A DNA stretch of 64,000 nt from Reticulitermes speratus (GCA_021186555.1 JAJKFL010000005.1:11063178-11127177); one strand, 5' to 3'. Numbered from the stretch's first letter, positions 32,395-45,211 are shown. Numbers and translations are program-made. The notes: generated by a model from the sequence alone, not told the origin.

Positions 32395-32640
32395 GCACGC
32401 GGTCCGCAGTTGGTTGAGGCATTGCGCTACAAGCCGGAAGGTCGAGGTTTCAATTCCCGGTGGGAATTTCCATTGACTTAATCCTTCCGGCCGCACTATG
32501 GCGCTGGGATCGACTCAGCCTCTAACACAAATGAGTACCAGCAATATCTCCTGCGGGGTAAAGGCGGCGGGTGTGTAGAGCTAACAACCTTACCACCTTC
32601 ATGTGCTGATTATCTAGAAATTCTGCGAACTTCAACCTTC
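32395..32640 (+). mobile_element. tRNA-derived SINE (family C)
   Basis: The head GTTGGTTGAGGCATTGCGC and the B-box-like GGTTTCAATTCCCGG mark a tRNA-derived origin distinct from families A and L. The body shares GGGATCGACTCAGCCTC and TGCGGGGTAAAGGCGG with a minus-strand copy at 53285-53530. Confidence 0.75.
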
Positions 32641-32739
32641 TGGAGCACTAAGGGCCTGCCCAGGCCTATACTGGGATAGCTTGTAATGCGCACTGAGCTA
32701 AAGACAGTTCAATGCATCTCGAGCTTGCTAAAAGCGTTA

Positions 32740-32926
32740 CTTGAGATTTTCGCTATTTTGGAATGTTACGTGCCGTATATTGGTATTTACCGACGTTTCG
32801 GGGCAACCTATCCTTCCCGGCTTCTTCTTGGATTGCTGGGCCCTTGAAGAGGGGACCGATACGTTGTCCCGAAACGTCGGTAAATTACTATAAATTTAAG
32901 CCGTGTAACATCCGAAAAGAGCGGCG
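32740..32926. mobile_element. Penelope-like fold-back (family C pLTR)
   Basis: Inverted arms: GTATTTACCGACGTTTCGGG at the left, mirrored by CCCGAAACGTCGGTAAATTA at the right, with CGTGCCGTATA / TTTAAGCCGTGTAAC further out. The left end TTTTCGCTATTTTGGAATG also starts the half copy at 51139. No coding sequence. Confidence 0.6.
32841..32884 (+). ncRNA. hammerhead-like motif, family C, damaged box
   Basis: CCUUGAAGAG stands where CUGAAGA is expected. Helix II GGGAC/GUCCC is perfect around a 9-nt loop, followed by GAAAC, a UCG-containing loop and GGUA. The extra base in the first box would likely abolish cleavage. Confidence 0.45.
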
Positions 32927-33755
32927 GAAGCCTAAAATCACGCATAACAGCCTTACTTACCTGTTTGTTCTATTACGATGCTCCTACCCTTCCAGTGGAC
33001 AGTTACTCAAAACTTAGCCCTGTCAAGTGACCCAGGACTCTTCCCCAATTTTCTAGCCAAGTCTTTGTTAGTTTAAACATTAAAACGTTAACTCGTAATT
33101 AAGATAAATTGCTGGATGTTCTATTTTATTCACGAGCACAACTCTCCAGCCATTTTGCAACTAACATCCATATTTGGCGGTAAGAAGATGATGTAAATTA
33201 CTCGATAGTTTTTCCTTTCAAATCTCTTAATACCCTTTAACTTGATAGATTATAAAACAGGTTTATACATGTTTACTTCAGGCTGCTCATGGCTTGTTTG
33301 TTCCGCCGTGTAATAAAGCACGACTTTCGAGATGATAATGATATATAATAAAGTTCGAATTTGAATTGCGATTAATTCTCTTTGGTGGGATTCAACAAGT
33401 TGTTATTGACTTTAATGATGGAGCAGCGGGACTACTAGTGAACCTTTACAAACTCTAAAGCCTGTGGTAACATTTCAGTAGGAGAAAGCGTTGCGAATGG
33501 TTGTTGGGCTTACATGATGTTGGTGGCCAATGCAACATTACCTGACCCCGGGAAATTTGTGGATGTAACCTGGGTTCTGTGTGGGCAAACGAAGCGATTA
33601 TTCTCAAACAAATGCATCAGTTCAGCGTCTATGTAACGAATTTCTAATAGGTTTTGAGGTAGGTGAAAATTTTAGTAGAAACTACTACCTAATGCGGGCT
33701 AACTGCAACCAGATAAAAACTCAGCTGCCCGTTTAACTGATAATTTCCGTGGCGT
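32927..33755. other. unannotated sequence
   Basis: Nothing recognised. Confidence 0.5.
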
Positions 33756-35563
33756 TTTAGGCGCGTTCACAAAATTGCGAAAAGGAACTATTAGCTTCGT
33801 CATGTGTTTCTCTCTGTCCATCCGTCCGTCCGTCTGTCCGTTTGGAACAACTCGGCTCCCACTAGACGGATTTTCATGAAATTTGGTATTTGAGGAGTTT
33901 TAGAAAGTCTGTCGAGAAAATTCAAATTTAATTAAAATCTGACAAGAATAACGAGTGCATTACATGAAGATGTATGTACATTTATGATCATAACTTGCCG
34001 AATTCTTCTTAGGTTGAGAAATGTTTCAGACAAAGGTTGCAGAGAAAATCAAAACACGCATTTTATGTTCAACAACCTTTTTCCGAAAGTCGTACCGTTT
34101 ATGAAGTAATGGGAAAATATGGTAGAGCCATAGATGACATAGATTACAATATAATACGGTGCATGCGCTTTGCATCTGGATAAATAAGGCTACAGACACA
34201 CTCTGGATATGTAATATTTATTGATTTTTCACGCAACAATTGTTAAGCGAACGCTCCTCAATGATACGTTTATACGTACATTACCTGTCTTGTTCTTTCT
34301 GCTGTATTAATTTCTCCTAAACATATACGTAACATATAAAGTAATATATTTCAAGTACTGAAGAGTCAACTTAGAGAACTCATCATACTTGACAGACACA
34401 AATATTATAGAAGTACTGGAAACTCAAGCCCCCCGAAGTTATCCCTAATTTGACGTAATGGTGGGGCTTGCGTGGTCAAATGATCCTGAGAGCTACGCTG
34501 ACGGTAGTGTAGCTATTGGCAGGGCCTCACATGCCAGACAAGTCAAGGGTGATGACCCAGACAAAAAGAGTACCCTGGTGTCCCAGTTTGGGGGCTGTGT
34601 GTAGGGCTAACAACCCCATCCCATAAAAAATAAATTTTATGAAACCTACACAACAGATAAAATATTAAAGACTTGTGAAAGAAACCAAAGCCCATAAAGG
34701 GCTGTAGTGCTGCTGATGATGATAATGATGACTGGAAACTCAAATACGATTTTGGAAAATGCTTATCAAGTTGTGTTTTACTTTACAATGTGTTCATATT
34801 TATAAATAGAACAAAATGTACAATCCACCGTCAGCGACTCTACAGCGTCGAAGATAAAGTGTAGGCAATTCATGTTCATTTGAGTGTAGTCCCAAAATGG
34901 CGTGCTCATATTTGGCAGATAATTTGATTTGACAGTAAATATTAGCCTATTGCCGGACACAATTTATTTCTAATTCCGGATATTTTCATTCGTCATATCC
35001 TTATTAAAATATTTTGGATGTGTCAGTATAATGATAAATAAATTAAATTGCCTTTCCCAAATTATATTCTAATATAGGAATCTTTTCTAAAGTTTCTAAT
35101 TTTGAACTTTGATGCAGATATTAAGATGATGTTTGCAAGCACTGATATCGAAATTATATAACAATGTAAGAAAGCGGGACCAAAATTACCTGAAGAAAGC
35201 AATAGAGCTATGTTATAGAACAAAATAGGCAATGTACGTATCATGTAACATTGTGTTGCGTTCGCGTCGTATTTATACTTCCTCGGCTATCAAAAAGCCT
35301 GATAGAATTTTACTCGAAGAGAACGCTTTTATTGCGATTTATTATCGCCGGCAACAATAAAATTAAGTACGGCTTCATGCAAAGTGCCCGATATTTTTTC
35401 CCGATTGTAACAAAAAAATAGGTTTCATCAACGGATTTTCATGTCTCCAGTACCAAATTTCACGGAAATCCGTTCAGTGGAAGCCGTACTCATACATCCG
35501 GACAGACGGACCGACATGACAAAGGCAATAGGCGCTTTTCACGACTAAGCGAACGCGCCTAAA
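33756..35563. mobile_element. DNA transposon with long (~170 bp) terminal inverted repeats
   Basis: The ends are TTTAGGCGCGTTC in inverted orientation (33756 and 35563). Inverted similarity continues inward for about 170 bp through a GTCCGTCC/GGACAGACGGAC segment to ACGGATTTTCATGAAATTTG. No transposase frame is visible inside, so it is non-autonomous. No clear target duplication was found. Sequence next to its right arm (35222-35390, with GTTGCGTTCGCG and TCGCCGGCAACAA) recurs at 41985-42175. A retrotransposon fragment is nested at 34428-34730. Confidence 0.65.
34428..34730 (+). mobile_element. short non-LTR-type insertion with TGATGA tail
   Basis: A 13-bp exact duplication, ACTGGAAACTCAA, flanks it at 34415-34427 and 34731-34743. 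It ends in a TGATGATGATAATGATG simple tail instead of poly(A), as many arthropod LINEs do. Its first part (…GGTGATGACCCAGAC…CAACCCCATCCCATAAAAAA) and last part (AAAGCCCATAAAGGGCTGTAG) look like the untranslated ends of one LINE joined without the coding region, which is my inference. Confidence 0.75.
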
Positions 35564-38159
35564 CCATTTGTGTGCAATCAGCTGCTGAAAAACCTAGAGC
35601 ATTCCCAGAACTACACTCTTTGCAAATATTGCCGGTAGTCTAGCAAACGTGGAAGAAAAACAGTCTGTTCAAGGCACAAGGACAAATAATTAAGCTTTCC
35701 ATTGTTCAGAACATTAAGGAAGGCTTTTGCTTGACAACCATATACGCTGGATTTCAGTAATGCGGCATGTCAGTACGCTTAGATACGTCACTGTCAACAC
35801 CAGTTCAACGAATAACCCAATTGTGCTTAACATTACCTGGTTACTAGCCCACTTCATACGCAGGCCACAACAACTTTGCAAGATCTTTTTTAACCGCTCA
35901 AAGTAAACTATTTTTCTGAAGGGACCAGGTGGCTGAAAAATAACCCGCATCACCTAATTTCAGTTTCTCAAAATATTTGTGACAGCTTGCTGAAAAGTAT
36001 ACTCAATGTTATGGAGGTGACCTTACGTATTAAGTTCGAGAGATATAAACAAACAGTCTCTGCTAAAATAACATATTTTCAAGAAGTGTCAAAGTGCATA
36101 GGCCTACTCGACCGATATGGCCTATGAAGACAATCTGTTCACGGTGACAAATTAAAATCTTGCAAGGAGTAATGGACAAAAATATAGGCCTAAAGGGAAT
36201 GCAAGAAGAAAGGGTATCAAAATCTGGCCTCAATTGCTGTTTACGTCAAAGCTGGAAGAAGGCCAGAATAGGCTTTTAGGCCTATTCGTATTAGGCAGTA
36301 GAAGATATGTGTGGGCTACATCGCTCTATTCTTGATTGGCTTTGAATCCGGTATACGTTAAACATAATTTAGCAATTATTAGAATCGTTTCTGCCAAAAA
36401 CACAAAAAACTGACAGTTACAAAACGAAATTTAGACATTATAAACATCATATGTAATACCAGGCTAAAGAAATTATGTACGAAGAATTTATTTCCTCCTA
36501 ATTATTCAGTTTCAAAGGACTAACAAAATACAAGAAGAAAAAGGCCTAATATACTTTTGTCAGTAAGTGATTTATATGTGTAATAATGGAATAGTACATG
36601 ATTATCTGAATTCATATATCGGGAGACATTCCGCCATTTCGTTGAGGCCTATTCCAAAATGAAGTAGACATTTTCCCTCTTGTACTTGTCTCTTACTTCT
36701 CTGTGCTAACGCCGATTTTGAAACACTGCCACAACAGCTGTCATCCCATTATAGTCACAGAAACTCTAAGATTTGAAAAATCAAGGGGCGAACAGTGATA
36801 TTACTCGTATCAGAATAAGGTTGCGAAGAAATTTTCGACCTCTGGGCGTTTCGGCAAGACCGAGGAATGTAAAGCTAGTATATTATTATTTCCTATTGAG
36901 CTACTCTGTACTGAATCAATTTGCGGGGGGGGGGGGGGGGGGAGGAGAGAGCAATTGATAATAATTGGTGGTCACTGAAATGGAGGAGGGAACCTTCTCA
37001 CTCTGAACGTGACACAATATACTCATGCACATAATTTGTCTTACTTTTCTTTTTCTACAGAGATTTCATGGCAATGGGATGTATATAATGTAATAAACAA
37101 AAACATGAAAACGTAAAACGAAACAATAATTTTTCTAGTGCATGTCTAATGTGCTGGGTGTATCGACATTTCGCGATTTCACGGCTAAGGCGCCGGAACA
37201 TAGCCTGATATAAGGGTATTATAATATTGCGTAACTGAGCCAGTCCGCTTGTACTCGTTATGTGCTCCAGTTTAACACTCGATCAAAACACAAATGTGAT
37301 ATTTTTGTGTGATGACTTCATGATACGTTTGCGGCGGGTGGGCCTACAGAGACAGATGTGTGTGTGACGACAACAGATCTTGCATGACTGACTGACCGCT
37401 TCGGTGCTGGTGGTTTCAACCAGCGAGGCAGTGTCCAATAATAAAATAATAATTCAATTCAATTCAATTCAATTCTGGTTTATTAATGTTCCGAATCAAC
37501 AGCCAGAAGGCCAATTACACAAACAGCACAACATACAGACATAAATAACAACAGACAATAAACAAAACAAAAATAAAACAAACAACCAAAACAAATAAAT
37601 AAACAAACAATAACTTGCTTAGATAATTAATAAGAACACTTAAAATAATGTAATAAATTATTACATCTGACTAAGTGACTAAGGGACAATTTTTATAATA
37701 TGAGCTAACATGAAACAAAGAAAAGTCTCGGAGGTTCCGAGTGGGAACTCGTAGACCAATAATGTCCAAAGTAGGTGGACAGGATTTAGAACCTAATAAA
37801 ACATTAATGACAAAATAAGATAATAAAAATAATAAAATATAATAATGAGTGTTTATAAGAGAAAACGAATAGGTTTTGGATGTAATAAACACTGCGAAGA
37901 ATCACCAGTAACTGGGCTAAACTTATTCCATTAGCCAATTAGGATGTTAAGTGTATTTCAGTAAAATTACAGAAATTGCATTGTAACATATGGAATGTAG
38001 GCCTATATATAAATTATATGCAATATTCTTTTCCCTTAGTAAATGGTGTACGTTGCTATGCAGTAAACAGACTTTACCAAGGCGTCCTTTCCTTTCAAAA
38101 TATCACTGGGGTTTCAGGATTCAAGCGAAAGATTTTTACCCCATAAGAAAGTAGACCTT
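35564..38159. other. unannotated sequence with simple repeats
   Basis: No gene recognised. A G-tract of 18 lies at about 36925-36942, (AATTC)n at 37451-37475, and an AAACAAA-rich stretch at about 37545-37615. Confidence 0.5.
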
Positions 38160-38730
38160 CCCTGCACTGATTTTCATAAAACTTAGAAGTGGTCAACAGT
38201 ATTACGTGCAGAACTCTTACACCGATTTTCGCCCAAATCGTAAAATAAATGTGGAATATACAATTAAGAAGTCGTTTACGCCCTTAGGTAAAGTATGGCT
38301 CCCAAGGCGTCGATTTTCACAGAACTCACAATATATCAGTATTTTTGTGGACATTTCTTTTACAGAATTATATCCAAATCGAACGAAAAGTAGAAAGCAA
38401 GGGGAAAAATTTCATTGGCGCTCCTGGGTAAGGTACAAGTTTATCTACACCGACTGCCATAAAACTCACAATTTCTCAGCAGAACTGTGTGGAAAGATTC
38501 TGCACCGAATTTCATTCGTACCTGTCGGTAAATGTGAAAAGTAAGGATAGAAATTTATTTCTGTCACTGATTAATCTGATTAGTTTGATAGATAGATTTT
38601 GCAAAGAAGTTCCATGCCGAATGTAATAGAAATTCTACAGAGGGTTTAGTCACTGGAACTAGGTCACCGGCAGGAAAGAACGGACAAGCGAACAGAAATG
38701 GTCTCCAAATAAAGCAATTTTTACTTCATA
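38160..38730 (+). repeat. dispersed repeat, copy 2 of the 11.3-kb family
   Basis: It aligns colinearly with 11310-11890 by eye, sharing AAAATAAATGTGGAA and the 'ACCGATTTT…CAAATCG' block near 38217, 38360 and 38500. Function unknown. Confidence 0.6.
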
Positions 38731-41700
38731 AAGAATGCCAAAAAGTGCCTGCAAATTTTAATTCCAATTCTCTCGTAAAGAGCTGTGTTTCCCCGTTATT
38801 TTTTGTGACACACTACACAATTTACACGAAACCTTTCAGCAATAACCTTACCTGTAATTCTAGCCACGTGCGCGTCAAATTACCGACTAACATCATACGC
38901 GTTATTGCATGGCTTCTTACTCATTTGCACAGAAGCGTTCATTTCATCTAAGAATGTGCTGCCACCTTGTTATGCTGTGTTGTAGTATATACTCGATACT
39001 CAATTATTTCTTCAGGCTCAGCCCTTACCTTACTAAGAACGCTCTGTCACAATTTTAACAAGTATTTCTTCGGTCTCATCGCGTACCTCACAGAGAACAC
39101 AACCTCTCCATCTCTATCGTAAATATGGCAACTTAATCACTCATGTGAAGCAAGTTATGCAAGGTAGATACAGAGGCCTATGGGTCCTATTTTTAGTCGC
39201 GGACAACCGACGAGGAGTGATCTTCACAATTTTACATTTCGAATAACTCATACGATCAGACACCAGCTACAAATGTTGATCTGAACGGTTTCTTAAAAGA
39301 GACCTGAGCAAAGAAATCTCTGCCTGCCTCAGGGTAGAACCAAGTGACAGGCTTCTGTGAAAGTAATAATGAATATTCGAGTCCCATAAATCGGGGAAAA
39401 TTTATTGATTATTTGACTGACCATCAGCTTCTTAAAAGGGGCTCTTTCCCATTGAGTTATATAAGCTTACTTGTGCTTATTCCTGTGTTGTAAAACACTG
39501 CGCGAAAGGTGAATTCAAATATGGAAATGTGTATTTGTGACATTAAATTATTTTGGAGTTTAGTAGTCCTTGGTTATGAAAACTGCCTAAAGTGTGTGCT
39601 TCCTTCTTGACAATACTAAGGATAATCTTCGTGAAGTGAGACAAAAAGTCGTCACCTTTGAATAATAACACGGTTAAGGTTTTGCTGCGTATGTCACAGA
39701 AAGGTGTTCACAGGAATATTCAGACAATGAGATTTCGGAACTCGTTACTTCACACGATTATCTAGTGCAGGTATTAGGATAGAACCTGTTTCTCGCCTTA
39801 TTTACATGTGCTGCTGTACGTACGCCCATACCCGCCGACGTGATACTCCCACTGTTTCTAATATTGCAACATTTATTGCGGAAGTAACGTAGCCTACGTG
39901 TCCCTAAGAAAGAACCTGTAATCCCTTACCATGAAAAGGTAATTTACTGCTCACTGTACACAACACTGCACTCACAGTGATAGTTTGTCTTACCATCATA
40001 CTGTCATGTGACAACAAAATGAGGTAAGTGTCAACGATAATTTGTCCACGCTAAAAGTTAAATCCAGTGTTTCACAATTTTGTATCGCTTTACTAAACTA
40101 TTTCCTAAGTGCTGCTATCGGACACAGTCAACGGAAAAACATTGACTTTTCAACCATTACTCTTTCTTTAAGGTAGGAAGGTAGAATAACGTATATCAGT
40201 GTAAATGAGCATTAAGAATTTTATATATTTTATTGAAGGAACTACTACGTAATTTATAGACTCAGTTCTCCAGCTTCAAATCTTCTCCTTCAATGGCATG
40301 TCTAGGATTTAATACTGTTGGATGTTTCTAAAAATAATTTGAAAAACTATGTGTAATACATTCTGCTTATCCACTGAAAACGCGAGTTTGTACAGGGAAC
40401 TACTTTGTGAAAGTCCGCAAAACTGTTTTACTTCAGAAGTAATTGGCATATTTTTATAAAATCAGCAATTCTATGTTTGTATCAAAATTTGTTTGGTCTA
40501 TGTTACTTCAATATTCGAACAGTAAATAGCCTAGAGATTCCTGTAAAAGAACTATTTTGCTACGTTACTCTAAATCAGTTTGTGTACGAAATATTGATGG
40601 CAGCGATGTGCAAGGCAGTGTAATTGCATATTCTTAGGATGTTTATACATTTTTTTTTACATTTCATAATTTATTACATAAAATCGTTATTGTAATTATA
40701 CGACAACTGTGTTTTTATCCTGTTTAGGCTTGATCATAAAACAACCGGTCACTGTTCACGTAGGTAATGTGCACCACCTTGCAAAAATTCCTCCGTCCCT
40801 GACCTCGATGACTATAGGTCTAATAAAATATATTCGTGTACAATTATAGGACAAAAAATTAAATAATGAAAATTTAGAAAGTAAGGAAACACAGTGTTCA
40901 CCATGTAGCTTTAAAGAGAGTGAGGTATGTAACACGCATGGAATAATATCAAGAACATACAACGTTGTACTTCTAAAATCTGAAGGGTAGGAAACAGAGA
41001 AATGCCTTGGCGTAGATGGCAAGAAACTACTAAAATAGATGTGAAAGAGGATATGAGATTGTGAACTGGATTTATTTGGCTTGGGATATTGTGGAAAAAC
41101 GAGCTCTTATGAACACGGTAATGAATTGTGGGGTTCCATAAACGGGGGGAAATATTTTGACAAAGGAACATTCAAGTGTTACTGTGATTCTTACTTCTGA
41201 GTCTACCGCAATGTGTTTCTATTTCAGATACATTCGTAAAACCCTCACACACACACACGCGCGCGCACACACACAAAAACACACACACACACACACACAC
41301 CCTAGAGGCAAATGGATTCTTCCTCGAGATCGATTTTCTACACTAACATTTGTACGGCAAGGTGTAATCATGTCGCTCACTGCTACCAAGAGCTCACTAT
41401 ATCCAATGGTGTAATTTTCATACGAGACCCTGAATGCCAAGTTTATTATTATTGACGCTACTTCCCATAAATATCAGGGAACTGCCTGCCGACCGCTCAC
41501 TTTTCTGTTCCTCTAATCGCCCGAGTGACTGAATGTTGATATAAAATGGCGGACGTAGAATGGAATGGAATTCTTACCTTTGAGCTTAATGGCGTCTCTG
41601 TAGCTTGCACACGATTGTGCTTCGGGACACTATCGGACTACTGACCGGTCATAAGAAGTTTTTGATTTACAAATCGTGGTTTATTTTAACAAAGTGTTGG

Positions 41701-41984
41701 GAAGATATTTTTACATCAGCTACATTTGGAAACCTCCAAACAGGGCCGCATTTAAAGGAAAGATTTCCGACTACAACCGACAATGAAAATTCTGGCAGGA
41801 CAGAAACATTTAATCTTATCTTTGGGTTAAACATTTGTTTGAACATACAGGAACCTTTAAAGAGGTTCCCTCAAATATACTGCTACCATGTATAACACCG
41901 GATGGGATGAAGTATTGAATGGTGTGGCACAAAAATGTCATGGTCTGTTTTAAGAAACTGTCCACAAAATTACAAACAAGATAA
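38731..41984. other. unannotated sequence with a CA microsatellite
   Basis: No gene recognised. A (CA)n run with a CG interruption occupies about 41245-41300. Confidence 0.5.
41245..41300. repeat. CA/CG microsatellite
   Basis: (CA)n, then GCGCGCG, then CA again with an AAAAAC interruption. Confidence 0.95.
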
Positions 41985-42175
41985 GCAATGTACGTATAAC
42001 GTAACTGTGTGGAGCGTTCGCGTAACCACTTTTGTAATGTAAAGGCAACAATGCGTCCTGTACATTGTTGAGCTACATGTAACTGTCAGCATTATAAAAA
42101 TATTGAGTTTTGCACAAAAATAATTTTATGGCGAATTTATGTCGCCGGCAACAACAAAACGTACTTAGGAAATTT
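41985..42175 (+). mobile_element. fragment of the long-TIR DNA transposon family
   Basis: GCAATGTACGTATAACGTAAC, GAGCGTTCGCG and TCGCCGGCAACAACAAAA match 35222-35370 in order, with divergence between them. Confidence 0.55.
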
Positions 42176-42179
42176 GTGG

Positions 42180-43787
42180 TCAGCTGAGCAAGTGTCAGCT
42201 TCACAAGCAGGGCTTTGTTCCAGCGAGTCAATATCAAAATTTGGCTAATTATAGGCCTGGTTACAGTCTGTTGGTTAATGCGCATTTTGCCTCTTTCAGG
42301 GCATCGTAGCTCGAAAGAGGCATACTGTCTTTAAATTATCTAGCGAAAAATTCATTTTTCTTCATTAAACGCTTTTAAGTTTCGCGTCCCTTTCCTAGAA
42401 TGAGCAGCTGGTAGACTAATCCTCGTTTCAAGTGGCTTTAACGATAAACTTCTGCTTTTAGGCGCCACGGTTTTATGATTATCTAATCCATTTCATCTTT
42501 CTTGTAATATAGGGTCTGATGGAAACAGGAGTTACAAGGACCAGAAGGCATGTATGATTAGAAAGTTTTAATGCGACGATAATAATTTCCGACCTGTTTT
42601 GTGAGACGTGCAATGGTGTTGGGTTTGTTTGGACTGCCCTGCCTCCAGCACTGCAGACGTTTTTGGAGTACAGCCATACTTTATGCCAAGAAAGATGTAA
42701 GATTTCATGATACCAGTCACCTCTGTCCTAATTAGGAGAGTGAAGCCTTCATATTAGGCTGCCTTACCATGTTAATTAAATAAAGTGAGTAGATATATAG
42801 AAGATATTAATATTGAATGAACGAAAACACTTAGGTTGTTTTGACGTAAGTACCCCCCTCCCCCCCCAGTCCCGCACCCTCAAACGAAATAGAAAGCAAG
42901 CCGCGCAGTGCAACCTGCTGACCTCAGTTGGACGTGACAGTGTTGAGTGTTGATCCAGCGATGCAATCGGCATTCATCAATCTCACGTTACACTCCGGCT
43001 ACATAATGGTTATTCTTTAACACCAGCACGTTCAGAGATACATCCAAATTATACATCGACAAACTCGCCTCAAATTACAACGCGGCCGACTTTATTCAAT
43101 TGTTATTATTTTGTTTCCTGCAGCCAGTTGAAGCTCTGTGCTCTATTAAGCGAACGCCCGTTTCTATCACACAGCCTCTCCACCCCCTCGAATGCTCAGA
43201 TGTTTCCTGACTAAACAGAAAACTTTGTTCTACACGTACGTTAGTCATTTGAATTACGTGGAACATGGGATGAAGTCTGTTGTTGATGCTGCCCTCCGGT
43301 TAGAGAGATGTGCGCATGTGCAGGTGCCGCTGCTGCTGCTGCTGCTGCTGCGGGGAAATAATAATTGTCTTTGTGATTGAGTAACAGCAATGGGACCAAC
43401 AGATTCCATCTCGGATTATGACCAGCAAACTGAGTCCGAATTGCGCGGCCAATCACAAAACGATTATATCGCAGCATGTCATTTCCGGGATTAGAAGTTT
43501 AACTGCGTAAATGTACGAGTTTCTTACGTTTGTCTGACAATATCTGCTCAAGCAGTGTACGTATTTGAGGCAACAAGCAGTTGAAACGTGACTTAATGGA
43601 TATGAGGATTTTAACCACTTTATTTTATAAGCGGAAGTAACCTTATCCTTTCAGTGTATCCGTGTGTATATCAAATTAACGCCATTGAGCACAGTACATC
43701 TTGAGAAGCTAATAGTTCCTCAGCTCGTCGAGAAATTAAGCGCGTTTTAAGTAACTCGAAGATTAATATCCGTGTTCATAAAGGCAG
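42180..43787. other. unannotated sequence with a CTG repeat
   Basis: No gene recognised. A short uninterrupted (CTG)n of about eight units lies at 43328-43352, in a somewhat GC-richer 200 bp. C-tracts at about 42855-42868. Confidence 0.5.
43328..43352. repeat. CTG trinucleotide repeat
   Basis: About eight CTG units between CCG and CGG. Confidence 0.9.
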
Positions 43788-44245
43788 GCCATTTGTCCCT
43801 ATCCTGAACCAAATAAATCCAGTCCACGCTCTCCAACCTTATTTCTTTAAGTTCTATTTTAATATTATCCTCCCATCTACACCCACCTCCATCTAGTGCC
43901 AGGGTTAAAGAAAGAGTATAGCTATACCTCTACTCCCCCTCTGAGTCTTCGTGGCCTGTTATAGGGAGAACTTTACCTTTACCTTTACCTCCCATCTACG
44001 CCTACGTCTTCCGAGGTATCTCTTTCCCTTAGGTTTACCAACCGAAACGCAGTATGCATTTATCTTCTTCCCCATACACGTAACACACCCTGCCAAATTT
44101 CTTCTTGAGTTATCACCCTAATAGTGTTTGGTGAAAGGTACAAATCATGAAGCTTGTCATTATGCAGTTTTCTCCAACTTCGTGTCTTCTGTTTGTCTGT
44201 ACCCCTACTAAATTCTAAGTCAACTGACGGATTTCCGTGACACAA
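43788..44245 (-). pseudogene. non-LTR retrotransposon C-terminal relic, interrupted by a SINE
   Basis: The minus strand reads R-S-W-R-K-L-H-N-D-K-L-H-D-L-Y-L-S-P-N-T, then I-R-V-I, a stop, and after a shift K-R-Y-L-G-R-R-R. Past the inserted SINE (43881-43987) it resumes as W-E-D-N-I-K-I-E-L-K-E, then D-W-I-Y-L-V-Q-D-R-D-K-W. This is the conserved tail of a very common arthropod LINE protein, downstream of its reverse transcriptase domain. The catalytic part is missing and the frame is broken. The 53-bp tandem array begins at its upstream edge. Confidence 0.8.
43881..43987 (+). mobile_element. SINE family A, 3' fragment with target duplication
   Basis: Only the last ~105 bp of the family are present (CCATCTAGTGCCAGGG to TTTACCTTTACC). 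It is flanked by exact CCTCCCATCTAC at 43869-43880 and 43988-43999. Thus a 5'-truncated copy inserted into the LINE relic. Confidence 0.85.
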
Positions 44246-44712
44246 GCGGTCATCATGCCACTACAGACCATCTCGCCTTACCAATTTCCGTGACACAAGC
44301 GGTCATCATGCCAGTACAGACCATCTCGCCTTACCAATTTCCGTGACACAAGCGGTCATCATGCCAGTACAGACCATCTCGCCTTACCAATTTCCGTGAC
44401 ACAAGCGGTCATCATGCCACTACAGACCATCTCGCCTTACCAATTTCCGTGACACAAGCGGTCATCATGCCAGTACAGACCATCTCGCCTTACCAATTTC
44501 CGTGACACAAGCGGTCATCATGCCAGTACAGACCATCTCGCCTTACCAATTTCCGTGACACAAGCGGTCATCATGCCAGTACAGACCATCTCGCCTTACC
44601 AATTTCCGTGACACAAGCGGTCATCATGCCAGTACAGACCATCTCGCCTTACCAATTTCCGTGACACAAGCGGTCATCATGCCACTACAGACCATCTCGC
44701 CTTACCAATTTC
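44228..44712. repeat. 53-bp tandem array, about nine units
   Basis: Near-identical units of 53 bp containing CCGTGACACAAGCGGTCATC. One diagnostic base alternates: CCACTACAG in units 1, 4 and 9, CCAGTACAG in the others. No open frame of note. Confidence 0.95.
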
Positions 44713-45027
44713 CAGCTTCCTAACATCAGTAATATTAACACTGCAGCTGCTAACAGACCCATGTTTTGTAGTTTGTGATTTACGATCCTGCAAAATGTGT
44801 CCATTATCACGTTTACGGTGCTTTTACTGAAGAAAACCCCTCTCTTTTAAATGACGTTTCAGTCAAACACTACCGACTGGTCCGTAAAGGTAAGTGTAAA
44901 ATTGTCACTTGTAATGGGTAGATGTAGGCAAAATGTGCCAGAATAAATCGCATACAATTTGCTTCTTTTAGTCTCAGCAGGATGTTTGAAAACATTCGTT
45001 TTTCCAGTCTGATTTAAGATTAATCCT
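44713..45027. other. unannotated sequence
   Basis: Nothing recognised. Confidence 0.5.
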
Positions 45028-45040
45028 CTAAAATATAGTA

Positions 45041-45211
45041 ATGTAATGTTAATGTTCCCCCTAGAGCAGGCCATGAAGGCCCAGAAGGGGAGTAGAGGTA
45101 TAGCTCTACTCTTTCTTTAACCCTGGCACTAGATGGGGGTGGGTGGTCAAATCCACGCCCTCGCCGCTTTACCCCCGGGAAAGAGACCCGGTACCCATTG
45201 TATAGGAGGCC
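45041..45211 (-). mobile_element. SINE family A, 5'-truncated
   Basis: Exact 13-bp duplication CTAAAATATAGTA at 45028-45040 and 45212-45224. The head is missing: the copy stops at the GGGCCTCC part of the body. Confidence 0.9.

Noticed and set aside
43241..43477. Minus-strand frame with a polyalanine run
   Set aside because: The run is the CTG microsatellite read in reverse; the rest has no family resemblance.
44228..44712. CRISPR array or operator cluster
   Set aside because: Units are contiguous and identical, with no spacers; it is a plain minisatellite.
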